Below, one piece after another: positions 1 through 10,360 of a stretch of DNA of 64,000 bases. The first letter of the stretch is position 1, and every line of letters begins with the position of its first letter. The notes under the pieces were generated by a model. That model ran no database searches and was not told the origin of the DNA. It saw only the letters and a program-made list of their open reading frames with translations. A program made the position numbers and the translations under genes. The DNA comes from Dipteris shenzhenensis (lineage: Eukaryota > Polypodiophyta > Polypodiopsida > Gleicheniales), in NCBI GenBank assembly GCA_047967505.1, contig CM106538.1, one strand, 5' to 3'.

Positions 1-2
1 AT

Positions 3-680
3 GAGAGCGCTGAAATGGCCAAGACTCCTTATGCATCCGCGGTTGGTAGTCTTATGTATGCAATGGTGGCTACACGTCCAGATATTGCCTTTGCAGTGGG
101 AGTTGTCAGTAGATACATGGCAACACCTGGCAAGAAGCATTGGGAAGCCGTGAAAGGTATCATGAGATATCTTAAAGGCACAATGCATGTGTGCATTTGC
201 TTTGGGAAGAAAGACTTGGTTCTTCATGGGTTCACAGACTCAGATTTTGTAGGATGTGTAGACCAAAGAAAGTCTACTACAGGATATGTTTTCACCTTAG
301 GTGGTGGTGCTATTTCATGGATCTCTCGGCTGCAAAAATGCATTGCTTTATCTACCACAGAGGCAGAATATGTTGCAGCCACAGAGGCGTGCAAAGAATC
401 CATATGGTTATCTCGTCTAGTGGGAGATATTGGTTTATCTCGAGAGGTTCCTATTTTGCATTGTGATAGTCGGAGTGCTATTCAGCTAGCACGGAATCCT
501 GTGTTTCATGCCAAAACGAAACACATTGAGGTGAAATATCATTTTATCAGACAGGTACTTGAGGATAAGCGCATTCGGCTTGTCAAAGTGCACACTCATG
601 ACAATCCTGCAGATCTTTTGACCAAGAGTCTTAACCCGCAACGCTTTGCACATTGCAGAGTACAGATGGGTGTTGGCTGA
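3..680 (+). mobile_element. Ty1/copia pol 3' end: RT tail and RNase H, cut by window edge
   Basis: The frame is open from base 3 to the TGA at 678-680, about 225 codons without a stop or frameshift, so no start is expected here. The N-terminal part reads SLMYAMVATRPDIAFAV, the usual end of copia reverse transcriptase. The RNase H domain follows with its acidic residues in TDSDF, in STTEAEYVAA and in HCDSRSAIQLA, and the protein ends with the typical THDNPADLLTKSL. RNase H removes the RNA strand during reverse transcription. The intact frame suggests a fairly young copy. A polypurine tract and an LTR follow directly, as expected at the 3' end of such an element. Confidence 0.93.
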
Positions 681-761
681 GTTTCTCATGTTGAGATTCT
701 CTTGTATTTTGTGTATATGTTTTTATGTACACTTCTTCCTCTTTTTGGGCACATTGCCTTT

Positions 762-967
762 AAGTGGGAGATTGTTGGGGATAAAGGCACAATGTGCTAT
801 CCCTTGTATAAGTGGTACTTATAATGCCACGTCATCACCTTATCTATTCTTTGTATAAAAGGCAATAAGGGAAGTCACACAATAGACTTTTTTGCTTCCC
901 ACAAAACTTGTGCTCTCTCCTTCCACTCTCTCTCTCTCCCTCTTGCTTCCGCTCTTTGTTCCCATCA
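762..967 (+). mobile_element. Polypurine tract and 3' LTR of the copia element
   Basis: A short purine run (762-770, aagtgggag) sits just before TGTTGGGG at 773, the usual TG start of an LTR. The segment to 967 ends in CA and is about 195 bp long. It has a good TATA box (GTATAAAAGG, 853-862) followed by a CT-rich leader. The 5' LTR lies outside the window, so the boundaries rest on the TG..CA ends and position only. Confidence 0.65.
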
Positions 968-1452
968 ATATAGATCCTACATTCAGATAGAGGGGACAAT
1001 ACATGTCCAAGGAGTTGGCAAACTTCTTGGTGTGAAAGACATCATAGATCAATGCACGGTCTGCTATACTCAATAATGGAGTGGCTGAACTGAATGGAAA
1101 TGGCATGCACGATTAAGGCCAAAAGATTGCCTAACAAGTTTTGGATAGAAGCCATAATGTGCTCTAATCATGTTTTGAATAGGTGTCCCATTAAAGTGCT
1201 CAAGGTTATGACGATCAAGCTTCGTATGAAAGAAGGCCAAATGTCAGTTACTTCCATTACATTTGGATGCATAGCATATGCGCATGTACCTCAAGAATTG
1301 AGAGGAAAGCTTGATAACAAAGACGAGAAGTACATATTTCTGGGCTACAACAGATCTACATTCATCATGGTGGATCCTACTCTAATTCTCACTGATAGTG
1401 AAACTGCCATTGTTGTGGCGCGGGATCCTGTGTTTCCAGTTTTTTTTTTTTT
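968..1452 (+). mobile_element. Degenerate copia integrase fragment
   Basis: In shifting frames this encodes the copia integrase core and its C-terminal side. An RGGQYMSKELANFLV-like stretch begins near 985, where the expected catalytic Asp codon just before it has become a stop. NGVAELNGN follows near 1,075. A clean stretch at 1,094-1,370 then contains LPNKFWIEAI, NRCPIKVLK and FGCIAYAHVPQELRGKLD. A short RNase H-like piece (LTDSETAIVVARDPVF) is joined on before a T13 run. At least two stops and a frameshift make it dead. Confidence 0.8.
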
Positions 1453-1573
1453 TGGGCAAAGTGGAGAACCCCAAAACTTGGAGCTCAGCTGAAATGAGAT
1501 TGCAAGAGCGGAGTAAAAGAAGGGTGTCAACAACAAACCCCTAAAACCCTAGGGAGACTCAAAACTAGATGTC

Positions 1574-2710
1574 TTAATGTCCAATTAATGCACTTTCCAA
1601 CAGAAATGTACTAGTAACCAATGCTATAACATGTGTGATGATTGTCATTCTGGTAGCGGGTGCAAAGGTCTCATCATAATCTATTCCCTTCTCCTGGGAA
1701 TAGCTTTTAGCAACTAGCCTTGCCTTGTAAGCCCACTTTGCCCAAAAGCCTATTGCCCTATGGTCAGCTTCACCAGATCCCATGTGTTGTTTTAATGGAT
1801 TGAATCGAATTCAGCTCCCATGGCTCTTATCCAATGCTCACTCTCTTGGCTGTCAGGTTCATCCTCGTCACATAAGTCCTCATCCAAGCAGCGTCCATAT
1901 ATTATATTCTCCAAAACTTCTAGAACCCGCCTGTCTTGCTAGTGAGAGTAGCTGTAAGCTTACTCTCCTGGAGAGTTTGAATCAGTCACATGGGGTTGAT
2001 CTAGCTTCTTCATTGCTGTTTTCTCTTCCCTAATGATTTGGTCCACATAATATTGGGCTGCTCATTGACCTGATCTGGGGCATTCATGCTGCTGTTCATT
2101 CGGCATTTACTGATTTTCTACTGGCTGCTCTAAACTGCTGTCCACTATTTTTGGGAGAAACCTATCAAACACATCATGTGAACCTATATGAGTTGTTTTT
2201 TCAAGTAAGTCAGTTTTCAGTAAACAGCACACCTCTACTGACAAAAATTCATTGTGTCAAAGTATTATAGAGGCGGCCTGTCATCTGCTTAGGTGCATAG
2301 GCTAAGAATCCAAACACCCTAAACTAGTCCACTTTGGGTTTCTTGTTGTATCATGGCTCAAAAGGCATGATGGTCTTTAGAGCTTTTGTCGGCAGTCTGT
2401 TCACAACATGTGCATCACACGTGATTGCCTCCATCCGGTACTTATGTGGCAACCCCTTTGCTTTGACCATATATCTGGCCATCTCCATAAGAGACCTTTT
2501 TCTTCTCTTAGCAACACCAATTTTTCTGAGGTTTGCATGATGATTTTCTTGATTTTCTTCCAAGTATGTCTTAAAAACATCATACATATATGCCCCCCCT
2601 TGATCTGTAAGGAGGCTTTTAACAATATTCCCAACCTGGAGTAATCAAATGAAGGTCACAAAATAAAGATGCTTCCCCAAGTGATGGTGTCCTCATGTAT
2701 CGCTATGAAT
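1574..2710 (-). mobile_element. Antisense copia remnant: integrase then RT
   Basis: Reading from high to low coordinates, the integrase comes first. GKHLYFVTF is near 2,680, a TDQGG box near 2,615, then RSLMEMARYMVKAKGLPHKY and NRLPTKALK (2,587-2,351). Reverse transcriptase follows at 1,783-1,574 with YKARLVAKSYSQEKGIDYDE and TFAPATRM. This order is normal for copia pol. Frames shift between the blocks and stops are frequent, so it is an inactive relic. It faces the copia fragments at 3-1,452 head-on, so at least two separate insertions are present. Confidence 0.82.
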
Positions 2711-4240
2711 GAGCTGGAATGTCATGTCACCTCCAACTGATCGCAGCTTTCTTTTTTATTTTTCCCTAAAGAGAAGCCAAGTTAATTCATTATTTTGTTG
2801 TTTAATAAGTACCCCAATAGTATCCTTTATTACTCTCAATGGTGCAAGCTTATCATTCTCCAAATTCAGGGCATGTCTGCCTTCCCTTTGCTTTTGTCTA
2901 AATTGTGTCTCTTTGCCTTTCTGTATTGTTGCCAGGTGCCTCTCCACACAATCATAGAGATTCAGATGGGAGTGACTGGTGTGCAAGAGAAACGTTACAA
3001 ACTCATGGATACAACTAGCTGATCCATCTCCGCTTGGATCATGACATACTGTTGACTGTAATGTCCACAGTAAAATTTGTCATCTTCGAAAAAAAATGTT
3101 GCATGCTTTGAAAAGCAAGAGCTTGATGTATGCATCCATGTCTATCATTTCCTTGCAATGTAACCCTTAGCATCATTTTTTTTTAGTGCATTTTAACTTG
3201 AAGCCAGAAATGTTTCTGTTTTCCTCATTTGTTAGCTGATAATATCAAAGCGCATTCTTATTTCGTGTTCAATCAGCTTACTGTGGGATTGGCTTCTGTG
3301 AATGATAGATCTTGCATCCTGTTCAAAATGCTAAGCCCGAACCTAGAATTAACTGAACTTTAATTGAGATTTTGCATATTGTATTAGGCTTGAGGCTTAG
3401 GAAAATGAGGTATCCTATAAAGTGATATATTTGTCATCACAATGTGATGTCTGCATCAAGGAATACGGTTAAGATATTTTTAGTAGCTTAGCAAATGATA
3501 GTGTATGTTGTAAGAAGAGTAGACTGTAAGATAATGGTATTATTTTTAATTATAATCTAGTACCAAGAACATACAGCCTAATCATCCTCAATGAACGGAG
3601 GGAACTCCTTTTGATCATTCATATCATTAGTGTCCTCCTTTCGTCTTAGACCTGAATTATTCCTCGTGCACAAGGTACATGAAAATGAGTTGGAGTGGGT
3701 AGTAACCTGTCAACTCCACGACTGGGCTCATCAACTAATGTCAAAGCATAATACATTGCAGTGTATCTCTTTATTATTCACCTTCTTTGCATGCGGGTCA
3801 ATATATGCATGTAGGTGTGCCATTGCTTGTTTTTTTCTGATAGTATCGTGTGTTAAGAGTTTTCTTTTGGCTCTTTGCCAAGTCCAAGTGTTAACTTCAT
3901 GGTTGTCTTTGTTGCTCTTTAGTGTTTGCTTTTTAGAGGTAGTCATAGTGTTGACTAGTTGCTTGGTTAGAAGTCTTTGCAATCATTTTGTTCTCGCTTC
4001 GCAAGGATTTTTTGATGTTGTGCTTCTCTTTCATTACCTTGCAAATAAGGGCATCCATTGGCATTGCATCCCCTACAATGGTTCCAAAAATTTGTAGTCT
4101 CTGGCAGGGGCTCACATGTTGTGGGCATCTTGAAGGTTGCCAAGGGAGCCTCTCCTCCTGCTACTCCTTGTGGAAGCAATGCAATCACAAACCACCCTTG
4201 ATTGTCACACTCGAGACTCATGAATTGTTGCAATATATTT
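2711..4240. other. Unassigned sequence
   Basis: No coding similarity was recognised on either strand. A 155-codon frame on the + strand (3,630-4,097) is rich in Leu, Phe, Cys and Ser and has no family motif, so it was not called. The stretch is probably old repeat-derived DNA between the copia relics and the microsatellite. Confidence 0.4.
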
Positions 4241-4310
4241 CCAAGAGAGAGAGAAAAGGGGGAGGGGAGATGGAAGAAGAGAGGGGAGGTAGGAAGAGAA
4301 GAGAAAAATG
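4241..4310. repeat. GA-rich low-complexity tract
   Basis: An impure purine tract of GAGA, GGGGA and GAAGA units. It lies about 170 bp before the long CT tract and is complementary to it in composition, so together they could pair. Confidence 0.7.
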
Positions 4311-4480
4311 AAGGGGGATGGAGTCAAATACAAAGGCTCTACAATGGAAGTAAGAGAAGACGCAAACACATTGAAGAGAAAGAGAGAGCTCTTATTCCAA
4401 ACTTGTGCATATAACAATGAATACCAAAGTCAACCATTTAGCCTTTTATACATTCCATCTTTTGAAGAGAGGGACAAACC

Positions 4481-4554
4481 TACTCTCTCTCTCTCTCTCT
4501 CTCTCCCTCTCTCTCTCTCTCTCTCAAATCCATCTTTTGAAGAGAGGGCCAACC

Positions 4555-4595
<41 letters not shown>

Positions 4596-4662
4596 CTCCC
4601 TCCCTCCCTTCCTCCCTCCCCCCCTCTCTCTCTCTCTCTCCCTCTGTCCCTCCCTCCCCCTG

Positions 4663-4714
<52 letters not shown>

Positions 4715-4755
4715 AATGGCCTTAGAGCCAACCCTTCCTCCCTCCCTCCCTCCCT

Positions 4756-4792
<37 letters not shown>

Positions 4793-4805
4793 CCCCCTCT
4801 CTCCC

Positions 4806-4862
<57 letters not shown>
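4481..4862. repeat. Compound (CT)n / (CCCT)n microsatellite
   Basis: About 380 bp of nearly pure pyrimidine strand. It contains several (CT)n blocks, CCCT/CCTC blocks and C runs of up to 14. Two internal non-repeat islands near 4,525 and 4,545 repeat the phrase CATCTTTTGAAGAGAGGG, also seen at 4,457, so a larger unit was duplicated before the CT blocks expanded. Long frames across the tract encode Ser/Leu or Glu/Arg runs and are not genes. Confidence 0.95.
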
Positions 4863-4866
<4 letters not shown>

Positions 4867-5822
4867 ACTTGGCCCATACGGCTCCAAGTAAGATCGTGTA
4901 TAGTCTACCTCTCATCCTATCATTCTTCTCTGCTCTACCTTGCAATGGTAGCAGCATGTGTCTCACCCATCCAAAATGTAGTCAATGTTTTGTATTTAAA
5001 TTTGCTTGCTCGCATATCTCCCTTTGTTTGAAAACTAGAGCCATAACCTTAAAATCACCTAGGTTTTGTGCATGATAGTATGATGGGTCTTAGTGTAGCA
5101 TGTAGTATCTAGCGATGTATATTTTATCTCTAAGCTTGGAGTCAAATGTACAATGATCTTTGACCCTCGCTAACAATGAATCTTTAGTATCCGCCCCCCT
5201 CCCCCCCAAAACACACACACACACTTTTCTTTTCTTTTTTGTGGAAATTTTTGTTGCTTTATATTACAGAGTCACTATCCCAAAATGGGATGTGCCAAAA
5301 TACATCAAGAGAAGATGTCAGTATATGAGAAGATCTTAGCAAACCCAAGTGAAAATAAATGAAACTCGTCTAGGTGGGTGAATCCCAAAAAGCCAAAAAA
5401 ACTCCTCAACAGTAGCATTTGGAAATCTAGTTCTCAAACGCTGTCCAAGGAAGCCCAATGTGTGTGTTATTACTTACACACACACTTTTTTCTCTTAAAT
5501 GAAATCCATCCATAGTATATTACTAGAAATTGTGGAGCTATCCCTCCAAAAAAAGGGGGACGAGTAATTACAACATCAAAAGAGCTCTTTATAGGACAAA
5601 AAGATAGGATAATCTAGGTTTCGTGCATGTAAGCAATTAAAGAATGATTGGCAAAGGGAAGCACTAAGGAAATGATACTTAAAATAGGGAAGGGTCATAA
5701 AAGACTCTATGATTACAATCCTTCCATAAAGTCCATAGTCCCCAATAACGAACCCAATGAAAAAAAAATAGAATCCTTGCTCGACAGGATGAACTATGAA
5801 GGTCTAGCATAGCTTGCCAAAT

Positions 5823-6500
5823 TTAGATATAGGATAATGAGTTTAAGTCATAACTGAAGCATAAACAAGAAATTACGAGAATTGGGGCAATGTCAAAACA
5901 AATGACATGATTTTCACAGAGCCAAAATCTTTTCAAATGTGAGAACCCCAAGGACAGCTCTCCAAATGAAAACCTGTTAGTAAAAGCTTGGAATCCCAAA
6001 TTTGCCTCAACCATTTCTTCCACCATTGAGAAGAATGTGACAGATCTAACACGATTTATATGAGCTGACACCCATGAGGGAGGCTGCAAAGCCTTATAAA
6101 GAGAGGCAATTGTAACATTGGTAGAGGCAACGATTGTAGTCAATCATTTGAGTGGAGAACCCAATCTTTGAGTCGTTCGGTAATCTCAAGGCGAGGTAAA
6201 GGTTGAGAATTATAAAGCATTTGTTGCAATAAATGCCATAGCTATTTCTTGGTCGTTGATGGAAAGGATAAAACCATGCTTGCATCATTAAGCACATCAT
6301 CCACAAGATAGATGCCTTTGGACCAAAGGAAATATGATCTATAGGGTTCTTGCAGCACAAAAGACTGCGTAAACACTTTAGACCAATAAAGGCATTCAGC
6401 CCACAAGGAATTGCCAGCAAGAGAATCCTTGCCATTCCAGTTAAGATGAGATAGTATATGTTGCCAATTTAAAAAAAAGCGAGGGTCAAAGGGACAACCC
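5823..6500 (-). pseudogene. LINE RT C-terminal region remnant
   Basis: The minus-strand frame near 6,435-6,340 reads KDSLAGNSLWAECLYWSKVF across a small frameshift. This is the Trp-rich region that follows RT in plant L1 proteins. Further open pieces reach about 5,823. No RNase H motif was recognised. Confidence 0.55.
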
Positions 6501-7099
6501 TTAACTTTTTCACTAACATGCCCTAAGAGAGTCCCAATGAGTAAGCTGCCAATGACTAAAAATGGGAGAAGCTAAATAAGAAAGCAAATATTGCATCATA
6601 AAAACCAATGCCAAATCACCTTGCAGGAACTCAAGCATTTTTTTCCCCTTATGAGCTAATAGATGCCAATAAGTATTTACATTCTTCAATTGGAATGCAC
6701 CCTTAGAGAGCAAAGGTGATTTACAGAACGGACCCTAAGGGCTTTATATTGATGACGGAATTGCCAAAAAAGCTCCATGATAGAAGACATAAAAAGAGGA
6801 GGGATTGTAATGGAGAGGGGACTCTATAAGGAAAGAAATGATGAATTCTAATCACATTGAGGCAAGAGTGCACAAAGAGGCATAATAGATGAAGTCTATG
6901 TGTGGGTATCCTTTGCATCAAGCAAGCTCCCTCATAGGCACTTTCCTTCATTAATTGGCATTCCACATACATAAGGTGGGTGAGGGTATCTTGCATATGA
7001 GCATCTTTTCCTAACAAATCACTATGGAATTAAACTTGTACTCCTTTGTAAAACTCCTAATTTAACAGTAGAGAAGAAGCAATGGTAGAATTTGAGGAA

Positions 7100-8290
7100 A
7101 TAACATCAGCTAACTCTATGCCAACAACCACAGTAAGACCAAAAACCCCTGGACCCTTCCTCTAATTATGCGCAATTGAACATGCAAGGGCTGTATTGCT
7201 AGCTTCCAATATTCCCATATTTTCTTCAATTTTTCCAATACTAAATCCGTATGTTGGCATTGAGAAACTGTCCACCCTAGAGGATAACCAAGATAATGCA
7301 TCAACTTCGTGGGCAAAACAATTTCCCCATGCTCATTAGATTTTTGAAAATTGACTTGTAAACTAGTAGCAGACCCATATAATGGAAGTGCATTCGTAAA
7401 GCAGGAAAGACCCCCTTGACTATTTCAGGGGTAAAGAAAGAATCATTAGCATATGCATGTGCAATGAGCGGCCTTCCTCCACGAATCTTTAGAATGCATG
7501 CAATGCACCTGAGCATTTAAATGATCCATATATACAAGCATAGGATGGGTAGCAATCACATAGAACAAAGCATTGAGTGGACAGCCTTATTGAACCGAAC
7601 TTGATAGAGTCCACTCATCAAGTATACCCTTGCTAGGATGGTCACAACCTTACTATCCTCATATAGACAATGTACAAGGTCTTGCATTTTCTCCCCAAAT
7701 CAAATGAAGTGCCATTGTACCATATCAAAGGCCTTACAGGTATCCAATTCCATTACCATCAACCTTACTATCCTCATATAGACAATGTACAAGGTTTTGC
7801 ATTTTCTCCCCAAATCAAATGAAGTGCCATTGTACCATATCAAAGGCCTTATAGGTATCCAATTCCATTAAAAGGACATCTTGCTTCGTGTACTCAGCGT
7901 ATTCAATCCGACGTAAGCATTTGCAATATTGTCAGTAATATGTATGTGGGGAATGAATCCATATTTGGCAAGATGTAGACCCTTATGTAGAATACCCTTA
8001 ATACAATTTGCTATCGTCTTAGAAACCAGCTTATAGATTACATGCATGAACGTGATGGGCCTCCAATCAACAAACATCTCACATAAATGTTCTTTAGGGA
8101 ATAATTTAATTAAACCCTTCTTCCAGCTGGTCACCATATGCTGAGTGTCCCATGCACGATTAACCATGTATAGTAGTGAGGGCAATATGGCATCCCAAAA
8201 TTGCACAAAGAAAAACAATCAAAGACCTTTCTAACTAGGAGCTTTCCATCTGCCACATGATATGATGGCATCCTTCAACTCTCTTTCTGT
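7100..8290 (-). pseudogene. LINE reverse transcriptase remnant with altered catalytic box
   Basis: In order on the minus strand: TERELKDAIISCGRWKAPS (near 8,290), VTSWKKGLIKLFPKE, DWRPITFMHVIYKLVSKTIA (about 8,075) and GFIPHIHITDNIANA. Then comes the LDTCKAFDMVQWHFI block, present twice because of a local duplication, the catalytic box as HAYANDSFF (about 7,455) and YLGYPLG (about 7,290). The YADD box has become YAND, which loses a catalytic Asp. Frames shift at several points. Confidence 0.85.
7646..7870. repeat. Two-copy tandem duplication (110 bp) inside the LINE RT
   Basis: Units 7,646-7,755 and 7,761-7,870 are separated by 5 bp and differ at about two positions. Each encodes, on the minus strand, the KAFDMVQWHFI block of the reverse transcriptase. 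The near identity against the decayed background means the duplication is much younger than the insertion. Confidence 0.92.
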
Positions 8291-8929
8291 GAAAGAAGCT
8301 TCATTTGCATAGCCTGTTGAGAAGATCAATGGACAAACATGTTGAAGAATTCCTACCATGTAGCCCTCATAGCATAGGAGGAGAAAACAAAGCCCAAACT
8401 GATAAGAAAAGCAAGAAACACGTGCTTGCTCACGAATGAGTCCAATTACTATCCACATTTTTTACCCAGCAAATATTCATTGCCTCTTATAATGCAAGCT
8501 TTTAAAGAAATCCTTGGAAGAGAAGCCTTTGTCAAAGAAGGCTCTTTGCCTGGCCCTAGTTTCCCACTTCTCAACTTTTCTTCGATCATTGTATTGGAGA
8601 AAATGTCTAGCTCGACATAGAGCAGTACCTCAGCAAAGGATAAATCCGTAAGTTGGTTGCGTTCAGTCAAGGCTTGACAGGTATTTTGTGCCTTAACCAC
8701 ATCCTCACTCAGGGAATGTACACAACTCTTTCCATAGTCACAGATGACATCTTGCATGCAGGTAACAAAAGCAATCCATGCATAATTAGCATCCATGCGG
8801 CAATGTGTCCATAATGGATCAAGAGCAGTGCGCACCATATCTTGGATAGCCTCATGTTGTAAATAATGATTATTTATATGAAAAAGCCTTTTATCAGGCA
8901 ATATGTCATTTTGCATGTCATAAAAGGAT

Positions 8930-9620
8930 AGTTATAACCAAAGTTAGCAAAATCTGAATGTGGAAAAGCAATATCTACCACATATGGCCAGTAAAAGCAT
9001 CATAATGATGTGCATGAAGCATATACCAATGATCCAAACGAGCACGATATGCAAACTGCACATTATGTTGAAATATATAGCCAAGAAACAATGCTCGTGT
9101 CTCTTTCCATGGATTAGCAAGATTAAGGTAAGAATGTAGCTGCATCTACTTCTCTCTCTCTAATGCAAAGCATATGCATATGACCAAAGCTAATGTCTTT
9201 TGGTTGAGGTGCATTTAGAGGTCCCAACTGAGAGAGGCATTATGCCTCCAAGGATATTGTGCATGGTCTGCCTACGATGCGATGATTGGAGGGCATAGAT
9301 AGAGGCAAATTCATAGACCACTTCTTTCAAAAGAGATTGTAAAACAAGAGATCAACTATCTCCTTCATTGTATGCCACAATATAAGATGAAGTGATGCTT
9401 GACTAGAAAAACCACTCCATAAAAGAATTTTCTCCCACATAAAGGATATCATATCCTGCGAAGTGTCCTATCCGACTAGCATTATGCTCTTGAAGGGCCA
9501 TTATAGTGGGCTACAATCTTTTGACATTTGCCCATACTATCTTCCATTTACACAAGTCACAAAGTCCTTGTACATTGTAGGTCAAACATTTTAATTATGC
9601 CTGCATATTTCACTAAAGAA
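8930..9620 (-). pseudogene. LINE apurinic endonuclease remnant
   Basis: Frames on the minus strand contain IMAFQEHNASRIGHFAGYD near 9,520-9,450. This matches the conserved endonuclease block in which Q-E/H residues precede the G-hydrophobic stretch. ILYVGENS follows. This domain nicks target DNA so that reverse transcription can start. Multiple stops separate the blocks. Confidence 0.6.
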
Positions 9621-10043
9621 AAAAGATCAACTCTACATATCAACCTTGAGGTCCAGAGCTAGATCTTGAGGAGTCAGCAAATCATGAGGGTCAAGAAGTG
9701 CAAATTTCTGGGAAGAGACTGCGACTCGCAATCACTACAGTCCGAGTGATGGCCATACCATAATTCTTAGCAAGCGTGTGACCACTAAATGAATAATCAT
9801 TCCAAGTACGATGCAAAATCTATTAGAATTGCCATGTTGTCATGGCGAACAAACCACACTAGGGCTATGCTAGGAGGCTGCAATTTTGGGTAGAAGATTT
9901 TCTAGGCATTGGGAGAATTCCACAACTTCTACCCAGACAGGACAACGATGCCTAATTAACGAAGGGTAGTCACATGTAGGAGAGCATAGTAAAACATGTA
10001 CCATCTACTAACCACAGTAAAAAGGAGAGTGCTCAAGAAGCAT

Positions 10044-10283
10044 CTACTTCTGCTTCTCATCCATTATGATTACCTCAAATAAAAACGTAGCTGCATAATG
10101 AATCTTTTGGATAAAATAACCACCTAAAGTCCAATTACCCACAGCTATATTGGGCATCCATTCGATAATTACTGCATTCTTGGCATATTCCCGAATAGGA
10201 TCCACAATCTCATCCACCTCAACCATGACACCCATGAAGGGCAAGATCCTTCCATTCCTTCCTTGTATCTTCAAATCCTTCAT
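10044..10283 (-). pseudogene. LINE ORF1 (gag-like) remnant
   Basis: An 80-codon open stretch includes EIVDPIREYAKNAVIIEW and VGNWTLGGYFIQKI. The position upstream of the endonuclease and a following Cys-containing stretch (HSPFYCG, near 10,035) suggest the end of an LINE ORF1 with a degenerate zinc knuckle. ORF1 proteins bind the element RNA. The call rests mainly on position, because no complete domain survives. Confidence 0.45.
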
Positions 10284-10360
10284 GCATCACTTCAAATACC
10301 AACTAAAGCTCATGGGAGGCATGAATCGGGTCATCTTGACCCGTTATATGGTTTTGCTTT

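Larger units (their letters stand above)
5225..10360 (-). mobile_element. Near-full-length L1-type LINE, decayed
   Basis: On the minus strand, blocks appear in the order expected for a plant L1 element: a gag-like ORF1 tail near 10.28-9.95 kb, an endonuclease near 9.6-8.9 kb, reverse transcriptase at about 8.3-7.1 kb and the C-terminal Trp/Cys-rich region at about 6.5-5.8 kb. An A-rich stretch on the minus strand at about 5,225-5,242 fits the 3' tail. Frameshifts and stops occur throughout, so the element is old. The 5' boundary near 10.36 kb is uncertain. Sub-blocks are listed separately. Confidence 0.8.

Noticed and set aside
3630-4097. 155-codon + strand frame
   Set aside because: No motif, skewed to Leu/Phe/Cys/Ser, no splice or codon support, and overlapping frames on the other strand are equally open.
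4308-5075. Long frames of up to 135 codons on both strands over the CT tract
   Set aside because: They encode only Ser/Leu/Pro or Glu/Arg runs, produced by the microsatellite in every frame.
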